Assembly: GCA_963743035.1 (NCBI GenBank)
Contig: CAVUOB010000004.1
Span: 62,001 to 126,000 of the forward strand
Origin: PALSA-911 sp963743035
GTDB taxonomy: Bacteria > Pseudomonadota > Alphaproteobacteria > Acetobacterales > Acetobacteraceae
Direction: 5' to 3'
Length of the DNA: 64,000 nucleotides
Below the pieces are notes generated by a model. That model was given only the letters and a program-made list of their open reading frames with translations. It made no database searches and was not told the origin of the DNA. How positions within the stretch are numbered: the first letter of the stretch is position 1; the number at the start of each line of letters is the position of its first letter. Positions 44,926-54,681 of the stretch are shown one piece after another. The position numbers and the translations under genes are program-made.

Positions 44926-46871
44926 TGGCTTCTACCGGGTTTCCTCGCCGCACTCTAGGAAAGCTCGGTGCGGCGCTGGGGCTTCTGGCGGTCGCCGGAC
45001 CGGCCAAGGCGGCCGGCTGGGACGACATGATGCTGGAAAGCGGCACCATGGTGCCCATGCGTGACGGCGTAAAGCTGGCCACCGACATCTACCGCCCGGC
45101 AAAGGACGGCCAGGCGATGGAGGGGCGCTTCCCGGTAATCCTGGAGCGCACGCCCTATGGTCGCGAACTGACCAGCCGATCCGAACGCACCGCCGCCGAC
45201 CCTAGGCCCAAGACCCGGGCGGAGGTCGCACGCTTCTTCGTCAGCCGCGGCTATGTCGTGGTCTATCAGGATTGCCGCGGCCGCTACGGCTCGGAAGGTG
45301 AGTTCGTCAAATATCTCAGTGACGGGCTGGATGGTTACGATTGCTGCGCATGGATCGTCGGCCAGCCCTGGTGCAACGGCAAGATCGGCACGATGGGCCT
45401 GTCCTACGCCGCGCATACCCAGGGCGCGCTGGGCTGCACCAATCCGCCCGGCGTAGCGGCGATGTTCCTGGACAGCGGCGGCTTCTCCAACGCCTATCAG
45501 GGCGGTATCCGCCAGGGAGGAGCGTTCGAGCTGAAACAGGTGACCTGGGGCTACAATAACGGTCTGGTCAGCCCGGCGGTGCAGGCTGATCCGGTGCGGC
45601 TGGCGGCGATGAAGGCGATCGATTTGCGCGGCTGGTTCGCCCGCATGCCCTGGAAGCGCGGCCATTCGCCGCTGACCCCGGTGCCGGAATACGAGGACTA
45701 TGTCTTCGACCAATGGCAACATGGCAATTTCGACGATTACTGGAAACAGCTCGGCATCTACGCCGCCGGCTATTACGATGCGTTCAGCGACGCGCCGATG
45801 GTGCATATGTCGGCCTGGTACGATCCCTATCCACGCACCGCGACCGAAAACTACATCGGCCTGTCAAAGCGCAAGAAAGGTCCGGTGCGACTAATTCTTG
45901 GCCCCTGGACACATGGCGACCGTTCCATCACCTATGCCGGGGACGTGGATTTCGGCTCGCAGGCCACGCTGGACGGCAGTCTGGCGCCCGACTACCTGAC
46001 CCTAAGGCTGCGCTGGTTCGATGCCTGGCTGAAGGGCGAGCAGAACGGCATGGCCGAAGAACCCGCCGTCCGGCTGTTCGTCATGGGCGGCGGCAGCGGT
46101 CGCAAGAACGCCGCCGGCCGCCTGGACCACGGCGGGCAATGGCGGGCCGAGAAAGACTGGCCGATCCCGGATACGCGCGACATGCCGTATTACCTGCGCA
46201 GCGACGGCACGCTGACGCGAGATTTGCCAGAAGCGGGCGCGGTACCGGTTTCGTTTGATTTCGATCCCAACCATCCCGTGCCCACCATCGGCGGGACCGT
46301 GACCTCGGGCGCGCCGGTCATGGTGGGCGGCGCGTTCGACCAGACCGAGGGGCCGCATTTCTTCGGCTCGCACGAACCCTATGTTCCGCTCGCCGCCAGG
46401 CCGGACGTGCTGGTGTTCGAAACCCCGGTGCTGGCGGAAGACACCGAGGTGACCGGAGCCATCGCGGCGAAGCTCTGGGTCGCCTCTGACCGACCGGACA
46501 CCGACATCACGATCAAGCTGATCGATGTCTATCCGCCATCGGCCGATTACCCTCGGGGTTTCGCGATGAACGTCACGGATGGCATCCTGCGTCTGCGCTA
46601 CCGAAATTCCTGGGAAAGCCCGGAACCGCTGCAACCCGGGGTGCCAGTACTGGTGACGGTCGAGGCTTTCCCGACCGCCAACCTGTTCAAGCGCGGCCAC
46701 CGCATTCGGCTGGATGTTTCGTCCAGCAACTTCCCGCATTTCGACGTCAATCCGAATACCGGGGCGCCCGAAGGGAAAGGCCTGACGCGGCAGGTCGCGC
46801 GCAACACGGTGTATCTGGACCGAGAACGGCCGTCCCATGTGGTGCTGCCGATCATTCCGGCCCGAGCGTAA
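44925..46871 (+). CDS. CocE/NonD family hydrolase, Tat-exported (X-Pro dipeptidyl-peptidase-like)
   Basis: This 648-residue alpha/beta hydrolase has a Tat-like N-terminus (F-P-R-R-T-L-G-K-L-G then a hydrophobic core and A-x-A-A near 28-31). The S15/CocE core includes V-P-M-R-D-G-V-K-L-A-T-D-I-Y-R-P, Y-Q-D-C-R-G-R-Y-G-S-E-G and the nucleophile Ser160 in G-L-S-Y-A. The C-terminal half is the jelly-roll domain of this family (S-D-R-P-D-T-D, then L-F-K-R-G-H-R-I-R-L-D-V-S-S-S-N-F-P). It cleaves esters or amides in the periplasm, and the imported product could be handled by the upstream transporter. It converges on the chromate transporter genes four bases away. Confidence 0.9.
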   Translation: MASTGFPRRTLGKLGAALGLLAVAGPAKAAGWDDMMLESGTMVPMRDGVKLATDIYRPAKDGQAMEGRFPVILERTPYGRELTSRSERTAADPRPKTRAEVARFFVSRGYVVVYQDCRGRYGSEGEFVKYLSDGLDGYDCCAWIVGQPWCNGKIGTMGLSYAAHTQGALGCTNPPGVAAMFLDSGGFSNAYQGGIRQGGAFELKQVTWGYNNGLVSPAVQADPVRLAAMKAIDLRGWFARMPWKRGHSPLTPVPEYEDYVFDQWQHGNFDDYWKQLGIYAAGYYDAFSDAPMVHMSAWYDPYPRTATENYIGLSKRKKGPVRLILGPWTHGDRSITYAGDVDFGSQATLDGSLAPDYLTLRLRWFDAWLKGEQNGMAEEPAVRLFVMGGGSGRKNAAGRLDHGGQWRAEKDWPIPDTRDMPYYLRSDGTLTRDLPEAGAVPVSFDFDPNHPVPTIGGTVTSGAPVMVGGAFDQTEGPHFFGSHEPYVPLAARPDVLVFETPVLAEDTEVTGAIAAKLWVASDRPDTDITIKLIDVYPPSADYPRGFAMNVTDGILRLRYRNSWESPEPLQPGVPVLVTVEAFPTANLFKRGHRIRLDVSSSNFPHFDVNPNTGAPEGKGLTRQVARNTVYLDRERPSHVVLPIIPARA

Positions 46872-46875
46872 TCGA

Positions 46876-47418
46876 TTACGAAAGCAGCCCGGTTGCCCCC
46901 AGCGCGGTGGCTACCGCCAATACGATCAGCGGATGCAGCTTGGTCCGCAGAAACACCAGGGTTGCCACCGCCGTCAGTACCAGCAGCCCCAGGCTGGACG
47001 AGGTAGTGTAGGTCAGCAGCGCCGCGCCGGCCATCACCAGCCCGACCGTGACGGGAACAATGCCTGTCTGCACCAGGCGGCGCCAGCGCGCCTCGCGAAA
47101 ACGGAACCAGACCGCGGAGACGGCGATCGTCAGCAGGCTGGACGGCCAGGATATCGCGAAAGTCGCCACCAGCGCGCCGGACAGGCCCGCCACCCGCCAG
47201 CCGATCAGCGTGGCAACCAGCATGTTCGGGCCGGGTGCCGCCTGGGCGATGGCGTAGAGCGAGACGAATTCCCGCGCGGTCATCCAGTGGTGCACATCCA
47301 CGACCTGGCGCTGCATCTCCGGCAGGATGGAGTTGCCGCCACCGAAGGCCAGCAGCGAGAGCTGTCCGTAGATGGTTGCGAGATAGGTGATGTTCGGATC
47401 GATCGGCATCAGGCTCAT
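46876..47418 (-). CDS. Chromate transporter ChrA-family half-protein (second of pair)
   Basis: This 180-residue membrane protein has the Chromate_transp domain: F-G-G-G-N-S-I-L-P-E-M-Q-R near residue 25-37 and A-Q-A-A-P-G-P-N-M in the first half, then about five helices. Short-chain ChrA systems use two such halves with opposite membrane orientation. Its start overlaps the stop of the first half by four bases (ATGA). Export of chromate or another oxyanion is the family role, unproven here. Confidence 0.9.
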   Translation of the reverse strand: MSLMPIDPNITYLATIYGQLSLLAFGGGNSILPEMQRQVVDVHHWMTAREFVSLYAIAQAAPGPNMLVATLIGWRVAGLSGALVATFAISWPSSLLTIAVSAVWFRFREARWRRLVQTGIVPVTVGLVMAGAALLTYTTSSSLGLLVLTAVATLVFLRTKLHPLIVLAVATALGATGLLS

Positions 47419-47957
47419 TTCTCCACCTTCGCCAGCAGCAGGATCGACAGCGGCGCGCAGACGAGCACGACGTACAGCATCGGCAGCCGCAGCACGGCGG
47501 CGGCGACGAAGGTCACGGCGACGACGACCAGCGCATAGGGCCGCTGGAGCAAAGGCGAGGCGATCTTCAGCGATACGGCGATCACCATCGCCGATGCCGC
47601 CGCCGACAATCCGGCGAAAGCGTGCTGCACCGATGGATGGCCGCCGATGCGCGCATACACCATGCCCATGGCGATGATGATGGCCATCGGCGCGAACATC
47701 AATCCGGTGAAGCAGGTCACCGCTCCGGACCAGCCGTACCAGCGATACCCTAGCGCCGCGGAGAGATTGATGATGTTCGGTCCCGGCAGGAACTGGCATA
47801 GCGCCAGCATGTCGTTGAACTCGACCGCCGTCAGCCAGCGCCGCTGCTCGACGATCATCCGCCGCGCCCATGGCAGCACGCCGCCGAAGCCGTACACGCC
47901 TACCGAGAGGAAGCCCAGGAACAATTCCCGCAACGGCGGAGGGGGTTTTTCCGGCAT
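47415..47957 (-). CDS. Chromate transporter ChrA-family half-protein (first of pair)
   Basis: This is another 180-residue half-transporter, with F-L-S-V-G-V-Y-G-F-G-G-V-L-P-W and L-C-Q-F-L-P-G-P-N-I-I-N-L replacing the corresponding motifs of its partner, and five or six hydrophobic helices. The equal length of the two halves and their four-base overlap fit the bipartite short-chain chromate ion transporter arrangement. It lies 32 bases after the large esterase on the same strand. Confidence 0.9.
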   Translation of the reverse strand: MPEKPPPPLRELFLGFLSVGVYGFGGVLPWARRMIVEQRRWLTAVEFNDMLALCQFLPGPNIINLSAALGYRWYGWSGAVTCFTGLMFAPMAIIIAMGMVYARIGGHPSVQHAFAGLSAAASAMVIAVSLKIASPLLQRPYALVVVAVTFVAAAVLRLPMLYVVLVCAPLSILLLAKVEK

Positions 47958-47989
47958 CCGCCCTGGATACTTGTTTGGTGCCGAACTGA

Positions 47990-49856
47990 CTAGATGGGCG
48001 CGGGCTCGAAGACAGTTGCCGCGGCGGCGACATAGCGGTCCACATCCTCGGCCAGCAGCAGGCGATCGGCCACCAACGCCTCGGCCGCCGCGCGCATCGC
48101 GGCCGTGTAGGAAGCGGGGCCGGCATGGCGCGCCGCCAGCGATGGTCGCGGGTCGGCGGGATCGCGCGCGGCCTCGGTCAGGGCGAAGGGCAAGGAACTG
48201 CCGTCGCGGTCGCACAGTTCGCAGGCCGGGAATGGCGCCTTGAACAGGTTCCAGCCGGTGAAGGTGGCAGCCGGCACGGCGATGTCGGGCAGGCGAATGC
48301 CGGCACGCTCGTTGCCGTCGGTATCCACAGCCGGGACCAGCGTGCGATAGGGCGACGGGGCACGAACCGGATGGACCCAGTCGCCGGGCGGATCAACCGG
48401 CGTTGCCGAATGGGCGATCGCGAAACCGGGCAGGCGCGGAAAGTTCAGCGCCTCGGCCGGCACCAAGGTGCCATCGGCGATGCGCGGGATCCGGCTCGCG
48501 GGCGGTGGCATACCGTCGGTGATCCAATCATCCAGCGCCACGAGCAACGCCCGCAGGGCCGGCGCGGCGCTGTGCGGATTGCGGGCATTCTGGCAATTGC
48601 CCGGCGAGGACGGCGTGCCGGCGCGCCCGGCATGCTGGGTGCCGGCGATCAGGAACAGCCGCGTGCTGTCCGGCAGTTCCAGGTCCCGGCTGCCGGCGGG
48701 GTCGGTGGACAGCAGCGAGGCGCCTTTCTGCCAGGTACTCGGTGCTGGTGTTGGACTGGATCAGCAGCGGGTCGAAACCATCCTGGCGCAGCAACGCGCC
48801 CTCGGCGCCGGTGGCAGGGTCGCGGGTGGACGCAGCGGCGAACGGGAAGAAATTCTCCGGCATCGTGCGGTCCTGGTAGCCGCTGCGCGTGCGATTGGGC
48901 TGGGCGAACAGCGCGTTCAGGAATACCCCGCCAATGCCGGCCGTATGGGTCAGCACGCCATCGAACACCTTGCCCCCGGCTTCGCTGCGATTGAACCCCA
49001 GCCGGACGAAATCGCGCAGGAACCGGCCGGACTGGGAAATGCCGAAGCCCATCGCCTTGCGGATCGTGCCGCACAACGGATTGTCCGTGCGGTCCGATCG
49101 CAGGAAGGCCACCACATCGCGCTGCGCGGCATAGGCGATGCCGCTGACCCAGGGATCTCTGGCGCGATAGGTAATTTCGTAGATCTGCCCCAGCTCCGGC
49201 TGCGTGCCGGGCGGCAGCAATTCCACGGTGCGGTCATCGGCGAAGCGCCAGTCGCGGATTTCCGTCGGCGCGTCGTCTGGCTGGAAGCGCTTCGTCAGCC
49301 AGGCCGGCGCGGTCCTGACCGCGGCATAACTGAGGCGGAAGCGCTCCAGTACCGGGCCGCGCGTGGCGGAGATGAATTCGTCGCGGATCTCCGCCTCCAC
49401 GCCTGACAGCGCGGGGATGCGGATGGACAGGCCATGGTTGCGACGCGGCGCGTCGGGGTCCCAGCCGGCCCAGGCCATGGTGTAGCCGCGGCGGAACGGC
49501 AGCGCGTCGCCGGCGTCTTCCAGCGTGGCGGGATCGTTGGTGTTGCCATCCGGGCCCGGCGCCACCTGGCAGAACATGTGCAGCATCGGCTTGTTGCCGC
49601 GGTTGTTCACGTCGAACAGCAATGTGCCGCTGCCATGCGCCGGGAACAGCAGGTAGACATCGGTTTCGTACTCAACCATCCCTGCCGCATTGCGCGGCGC
49701 ACGATCCAGGCCGGCGATCGCAGTGTTGGCGGGGTTGGCCGGATCGAGCTCCCCCCGCGCGGTGCCGATGATCTTTTCATAGGCGCCGGCCTGGCCGAAG
49801 GCCGCACCATCCGCGAATGCCTCTCGGCGCGTGATGGTCATCCCGGTGATCGCCAT
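47990..49856 (-). pseudogene. Large alpha/beta hydrolase-domain protein, interrupted by one extra base
   Basis: Two frames combine to a protein of about 621 residues. The first (start 49856) holds the N-terminal beta domain and the nucleophile region G-F-G-I-S-Q-S-G-R-F-L-R. The second, ending at 47990, holds G-T-Q-H-A-G and the C-terminal part. They meet at the TTT (AAA in the gene) at 48724-48726; dropping one base gives E-Y-L-A-E-G-A-S-L-L-S-T-D-P. The layout matches the uncharacterised proteobacterial alpha/beta hydrolase-domain family of about 600-700 residues. Ser in G-I-S-Q-S-G is the likely nucleophile. No signal peptide is visible. The substrate is unknown. Confidence 0.78.
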
Positions 49857-49887
49857 GGCGTGTTTCCCCCGTTTTCTAACGGGCAGG

Positions 49888-51504
49888 TTAGGACTTCGGC
49901 AGCACCGCGGAAAGCGAGGTCTTCACCACCGCGAACAGCGGCCCCGGCGCCGTCAGCGCGTCCATCAGCTTCGGCAGTTCGTCCTCCCGCTCGATCTCCA
50001 GGACCGGATAGCCATACGCCGCGCCCATCATCGCCAGGTTCGGATTGACCAGATCGGTGCCAGACACCCGGCCGGGATGGTCGCGTTCCTGGTGGATGCG
50101 GATGGATCCGTAGCTGCCGTTTTCCGACAGCAGCACCTTGATCGGCGCGTTCCGCCCGACCGCCACCGCCAGTTCCTGCCCGGTCATCAGGAAGCCGCCA
50201 TCGCCGACGGCGCAGATCACCGGACGGTCCGGCCGGCGCAAGGCGGCCGCGACGGCGGCGGGCATGCCGTAGCCCATGGCGCCGGAAATCGGCGCCATCA
50301 GCATCTGCCCCGATCGCCATTTCACCTTGCGGTAGAACGGCGCGCCGAACGTGCCGGCATCCAGCGTGACGATGGCGTTGTCCGGCAGATGCTCGCCGAG
50401 CCTGGCGACCACATTGCCGAACACCACGCCGTCCTCGGCCTGGCGCTGCGACCAGGCGGCCTCCGCCATCTGGATGCGGTTCAGCTCGGCTGTCCATGCG
50501 GCGCGGGATTGCGGCGCGCCGGCGTTGCGCGCGTTCAGCGCCGCCATGGTCGGCAGCGCATGGGCGTTCAGGGCAATGTCGGCATGGAAGCGCCAGCCGA
50601 GCCAGGCGGGGTCCGGGCAGACATGGACCAGGCGCTGCCCCGGTGCCGGCCAAGTGTAGCCCTGCGAGGTGATGTCGCCGAGACGCGAGCCCATGGCGAT
50701 GACAAGGTCGGCCGAGGCGAAGGCGGCTTTCTGATGGTCCGGGTTCGACAGGCCCATGTCGCCGGCATAGAGCGGATGATCGTTGGGGAACAAATCCTGG
50801 CGGCGGAAGCCGACGGCGACCGGCAACTGCCAACGTTCCGCGAACGCCAGCAGCTTTTCGCGTCCGCCAGGGCGATCGCAATCGCCGCCGGCGAGCAGGA
50901 TCGGGCGCTCGGCGGCGCGCAGCAGCGCGGCGATCTGGTCCGCCGTCTCCGGCGACGGCGCGGCGTCGTCGGCGATGACCGCGCGGGGCACCGGCAGGCT
51001 GCATTCCTGGCGCAGCACGTCCTCGGGCAGCGCCAGCACGGCCGGGCCGGGCACGCCGGTCAGCATCGCCGCCCAGGCACGGGCGAGCAGGTCGGGAACG
51101 TGATCGGGGTGGGTGGCCTCGCCAACGAACTTCGCCACGCCGTCAAACATGCGGGAATAGTCGATCTCCTGGAAGGATTTCGTCCGCAGGTCCCGCGCCT
51201 CCACCTGGCCGACGATCAGCAGCATCGGCACCGCGTCCTGCTGCGCCGTGTGCACGGCGATCGAGGCATTGCAGGCGCCGGGGCCGCGGCTGACCAGGGC
51301 CACGCCGGGCCTTCCGGTGAAGCGCGCATCGGCCACCGCCATGAAGCCGGCGCCGCCCTCCGCCCGGGCCGTCACCAGGTCTATGGTGGGATGGCCATGC
51401 AGCGCATCCATGATGGCGACATAGCTCTCGCCGGGAACGTTGAAGCAGCGGTCGACGCCGTTCTCGGCGAGGAAGGCCACGAGTATTTCTGCTGATGTGG
51501 GCAT
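49888..51504 (-). CDS. Thiamine pyrophosphate-dependent enzyme (acetolactate synthase-like)
   Basis: This 538-residue three-domain TPP enzyme has N-V-P-G-E-S-Y, the catalytic Glu49 in A-R-A-E-G-G-A-G-F-M and S-R-G-P-G-A-C-N in the Pyr domain. The TPP/Mg motif starts G-D-G-G-F and ends at the Asn in L-L-S-E-N-G-S-Y-G in the PP domain. It belongs to the broad acetolactate synthase / benzoylformate decarboxylase / oxalyl-CoA decarboxylase superfamily; no small regulatory subunit is nearby, so a catabolic carboligase or decarboxylase is more likely than IlvB. It is transcribed alone, divergent from the luciferase-like gene. Confidence 0.88.
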   Translation of the reverse strand: MPTSAEILVAFLAENGVDRCFNVPGESYVAIMDALHGHPTIDLVTARAEGGAGFMAVADARFTGRPGVALVSRGPGACNASIAVHTAQQDAVPMLLIVGQVEARDLRTKSFQEIDYSRMFDGVAKFVGEATHPDHVPDLLARAWAAMLTGVPGPAVLALPEDVLRQECSLPVPRAVIADDAAPSPETADQIAALLRAAERPILLAGGDCDRPGGREKLLAFAERWQLPVAVGFRRQDLFPNDHPLYAGDMGLSNPDHQKAAFASADLVIAMGSRLGDITSQGYTWPAPGQRLVHVCPDPAWLGWRFHADIALNAHALPTMAALNARNAGAPQSRAAWTAELNRIQMAEAAWSQRQAEDGVVFGNVVARLGEHLPDNAIVTLDAGTFGAPFYRKVKWRSGQMLMAPISGAMGYGMPAAVAAALRRPDRPVICAVGDGGFLMTGQELAVAVGRNAPIKVLLSENGSYGSIRIHQERDHPGRVSGTDLVNPNLAMMGAAYGYPVLEIEREDELPKLMDALTAPGPLFAVVKTSLSAVLPKS

Positions 51505-51558
51505 GGCGGCAGCGTATGGCGCATTCCCAACGCTGCCAACCGCCTGTTAGCCTGCGGA

Positions 51559-52599
51559 ATGCAATTTTCCTTCTTCAACATCATGGCCCTCAATCACGAG
51601 GACCAGACCCCGCAACAGGTGATGGACACGACCAAGGAGGCGGTGCGAGTCGCCGACGACCTCGGCTTCGATGCAGCCTGGTTCGCGGAACATCATTTCT
51701 CCGCGTTTTCGATCTGCGGCTCGCCTTTGATGATGGCGATGCACTGCGCCGGCTTCACCAAACGCATTAGGCTCGGGCCGGGCGTGCTGGTGGTTCCGCT
51801 GCATTCGCCGCTGCGGATGATCGAGGAGATCGCCATGCTGGACGCGGCCAGCACCGGGCGCGCAATCGTCGGCATCGGCACCGGGCACCAGCCGCAGGAA
51901 TTCCGTTCCATGGGCGTTTCCATGGACGAACGGCGCGAGCGCCTGTTCGAGGGCTGGGATCTGCTGGAGATGGCCTTTTCCGAAAGGCGCGTCGCTTATG
52001 ACGGCGTCTATTGGAAAGTGCCGGAGACGGCGTTTTCGATCCTGCCGCCGGTGGCGCCGGAACTCTATGTGGCGACGCATGACAGGGTGGTGATGGCGCG
52101 CGCCGCCGCGCGCGGACGGCCGATTTTCATTAGTGCCGGCCCCCGGCTTGCGGAGGCGGCGGCGAAATCCCGTGCCGAGGTGATCGAGGCGGCCGCCGGC
52201 GTCGGGGTGACCGAAGAGGCGGTGAAGATCGCTGTGCTGCGCTATACGTTCGTCACCGAGAGTCGCGCCGAAGCCCGCCGTGCCGCAGAGGGGATCCTTC
52301 CGTTCATGCGGCGGATGCGCTCGCTACGGGAGGAGCACCCGCCGCGCAACGGCATTCACCTCGAACAGGTTCCCTTCCCCGGCGAGCCGGATGTGGACTG
52401 GCTATTGGAGAATGCCGCCATCGGCGATGCGGATACCGTGGCGGAACGGCTGTTGCGCGACATCCCCGTGCTGCGGCCGCATCACGTCGCGTACTACATG
52501 GGTTTTACGTCTTTGCCGGGCACGTCGGTTGTGCGTTCCGTGCAGTTGTTCGGGGAACGGGTACTGCCGCGCCTGCGCGAGGCGGGCGGCAGCCTGTAG
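51559..52599 (+). CDS. LLM-class flavin-dependent oxidoreductase
   Basis: This 346-residue bacterial-luciferase-type TIM barrel has F-D-A-A-W-F-A-E-H-H-F near residues 37-47, I-R-L-G-P-G-V-L-V-V-P-L-H-S-P and D-A-A-S-T-G-R-A-I-V-G-I-G-T-G. These enzymes use reduced FMN (or F420) to oxygenate varied substrates. The start at 51559 gives the standard M-x-F-S-F-F opening. It diverges from the TPP enzyme and converges on the LysE gene. The substrate is unknown. Confidence 0.9.
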   Translation: MQFSFFNIMALNHEDQTPQQVMDTTKEAVRVADDLGFDAAWFAEHHFSAFSICGSPLMMAMHCAGFTKRIRLGPGVLVVPLHSPLRMIEEIAMLDAASTGRAIVGIGTGHQPQEFRSMGVSMDERRERLFEGWDLLEMAFSERRVAYDGVYWKVPETAFSILPPVAPELYVATHDRVVMARAAARGRPIFISAGPRLAEAAAKSRAEVIEAAAGVGVTEEAVKIAVLRYTFVTESRAEARRAAEGILPFMRRMRSLREEHPPRNGIHLEQVPFPGEPDVDWLLENAAIGDADTVAERLLRDIPVLRPHHVAYYMGFTSLPGTSVVRSVQLFGERVLPRLREAGGSL

Positions 52600-52619
52600 G
52601 GCTGGTTGCACCGCCCTAC
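52596..52619. terminator. Hairpin at the convergent LLM / LysE gene ends
   Basis: A 7-base inverted repeat GTAGGGC (52596-52602) / GCCCTAC (52613-52619) overlaps the LLM stop codon and is followed by GGTTCTTTCC. It lies between convergent genes, so a weak bidirectional terminator is plausible. Confidence 0.4.
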
Positions 52620-52630
52620 GGTTCTTTCCG

Positions 52631-53230
52631 CTACCGCAGCAGCATCGGGATGACAGATGCCACCAGCAACGCTGCCATTGTGACGTTGAATGCGCGCAAC
52701 CGGTGCGGCGCGTTCAGAATGCGCGCGGTGCCACTGCCGAGCATGGCCCAGGGCAGAATGCAGGGGATGGCGACGATGGCGAACACGCCGGCGATCCGTC
52801 CCGCCTCGAGCGCCAGCGGTCGGCCGGGGATCACGAATTCGCTGGCGGCGCCGAGCGCGATCATCCAGGCCTTCGGGTTCACCCACTGAAACAGCGCCGC
52901 GCCAAAAAACCCCAGCGGCGGCCGTTTGGCGCGGTCGGTGGTCGGCGGGGCCGCGGTGCCGATCTTCCAGGCCAGGTACAGCAGCCAGGCCGCGCCGCCC
53001 CATAGCAGGATCGGGTGCAGGAACGGCACGGCCATGACCAATCCGCCCAGGCCGCCGGCGACGATGGCCAGCATCAGCGTGAAACCAACGGCGATGCCGA
53101 CGATATGCGGCACCGTGTCGGTGATGCCGTGATTGGCGGCGGCGGCGGCCACCATCAGATTGTTCGGCCCCGGCGTGATGGTCATCGCCACCGAAAACCC
53201 GACCAGAGGCCAGAAATCGCCGTCGGTCAT
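52631..53230 (-). CDS. LysE/RhtB family amino acid exporter
   Basis: This 199-residue inner-membrane protein has six hydrophobic segments. The family motif T-P-G-P-N-N-L-M lies at 19-26 and F-Q-W-V-N-P-K-A-W in the middle. Members export lysine, threonine, homoserine lactone or other small amino acids. Its start overlaps the stop of the D-aminoacylase gene by four bases, so it belongs to the hydantoinase/aminoacylase operon and may relieve the cell of released amino acids. Confidence 0.9.
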   Translation of the reverse strand: MTDGDFWPLVGFSVAMTITPGPNNLMVAAAAANHGITDTVPHIVGIAVGFTLMLAIVAGGLGGLVMAVPFLHPILLWGGAAWLLYLAWKIGTAAPPTTDRAKRPPLGFFGAALFQWVNPKAWMIALGAASEFVIPGRPLALEAGRIAGVFAIVAIPCILPWAMLGSGTARILNAPHRLRAFNVTMAALLVASVIPMLLR

Positions 53231-54681
53231 CCGCGGTTGCGCGAAACCAGCCGCCCTGCCCGCGCCTTCGTCGCGCCCTGGCCGTACACATAGGCGGACT
53301 GGCCGTTGACCCAGGTCTCCACGATGCCATCGGAAGGCTGGATCGGGTCCTCGAAGGTGGCGGCGTCGCGTACCGTGACGGGGTCGAACAGCACCAGATC
53401 GGCATAGGCGCCGGCGCGGATCACGCCGCGATCGGTCATGCCGAATACCTCGGCCGTGCGCCCGGTCATCTTGCGCACCGCGGTTTCCAGGCTGAACAGG
53501 CCAAGGTCGCGGGCGTAATGGCCGAGCACGCGGGGAAACGTGCCCCACAGGCGGGGATGCGGGTAACTGTCATGCGGCAGGCCGTCGCTGCCGACGATGG
53601 CGCGCTGATGCGCGAGGATGCGCTGCACGTCGGCCTCGTCCATCTGGTAGAAGATGCCGCCGGCCGGACTGATCTTCTCCGCGGCCTGGCGCAGGGTCAG
53701 GCCCCATTCCTTGGCAAGATCGGCCAGGAAACGGCCGGCCACTTCCGGGTGGGGCACCGACCAGGTGATCCGCGCCGGCACGTCCTCGCGCACGCGCTCG
53801 GGCATCAGCACGGTGGAACCGGCGTGATAGGGGTAGACGTCGAAATCCACGCGCTGGCGCTGGGCGGCGCGGTCGATGGCCGGCAGGGTTTCGACGGAAC
53901 GGCCGAAATTCTCCGGCATGGAGCATTTGTGGTGGCTGATCAGCACGGGGGCGCCGACATCGCGGCCGATCTTGAGGGTTTCCTCGATCGACAGCATCAC
54001 GTCATTGGCTTCATCGCGCATATGGGTGACGTAGATGCCACCGGCTTTGCGCAGCGCCTCGGCCACGGCAATGACCTCCGATGTCGGGGCATGCATGTTG
54101 GGCGGGTAGTAGAGGCCGGTGGAAAAGCCGGACGCGCCTTCCGCCAGGCATTCCGCCAGCCGGGCCTGCATATGCGCCGCCTCGCGGTCGGTCGCGGCGC
54201 GCTTCGTGTCGCCGGCCATGGCTTCCACGCGCAACGACATGTGGCCGATCAGGGCGTAGGTGTTGACCGGCGACGGGTCCGAGGCGAGGCGCGCGGCGTA
54301 TTCGGCAAAGCTGCCGAATGTCCAGAAGCTTTCGTCGCCGAGCAGGTCGAGCGGCGGCTGCGGCCGGGTCTGCATCCGCACCGGGCTGAGGCTGATGCCG
54401 CAATTGCCGACCACCACCGTGGTGACGCCCTGCGACATCTTGCAGAGCATGCATTCGGGGCCGCAGAGCACCGCGCGGTCGTCATGCGTATGGGCATCGA
54501 TGAAGCCGGGTGCCAGGGCGTTGCCGGTGGCGATCACCTCCCGCTCCGCGGCCGCGGCGCCGAGGTCGCCGACGGCGGTGATGCGGTCGCCGGTGACGCC
54601 GACATCGCCCTGGAAGCGCGGCGCGCCGGAACCGTCGAAGATGGTGGCGTCGCGGATGATCAGATCACAACGCAGGCTCAT
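53227..54681 (-). CDS. N-acyl-D-amino-acid deacylase / D-aminoacylase family amidohydrolase
   Basis: This 484-residue metal-dependent amidohydrolase has H-T-H-D-D at 64-68, the metal-bridging Cys94 in V-G-N-C-G, later His residues in T-H-M-R-D-E and S-H-H-K-C, and the family segment S-D-G-L-P-H. The C-terminal G-A-Y-A-D-L-V-L-F-D closes the composite beta domain. It removes the acyl group from N-acyl-D-amino acids or related D-ureido compounds. It overlaps both neighbours by four bases (hyuB upstream, lysE downstream), which indicates an operon. Confidence 0.93.
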   Translation of the reverse strand: MSLRCDLIIRDATIFDGSGAPRFQGDVGVTGDRITAVGDLGAAAAEREVIATGNALAPGFIDAHTHDDRAVLCGPECMLCKMSQGVTTVVVGNCGISLSPVRMQTRPQPPLDLLGDESFWTFGSFAEYAARLASDPSPVNTYALIGHMSLRVEAMAGDTKRAATDREAAHMQARLAECLAEGASGFSTGLYYPPNMHAPTSEVIAVAEALRKAGGIYVTHMRDEANDVMLSIEETLKIGRDVGAPVLISHHKCSMPENFGRSVETLPAIDRAAQRQRVDFDVYPYHAGSTVLMPERVREDVPARITWSVPHPEVAGRFLADLAKEWGLTLRQAAEKISPAGGIFYQMDEADVQRILAHQRAIVGSDGLPHDSYPHPRLWGTFPRVLGHYARDLGLFSLETAVRKMTGRTAEVFGMTDRGVIRAGAYADLVLFDPVTVRDAATFEDPIQPSDGIVETWVNGQSAYVYGQGATKARAGRLVSRNRG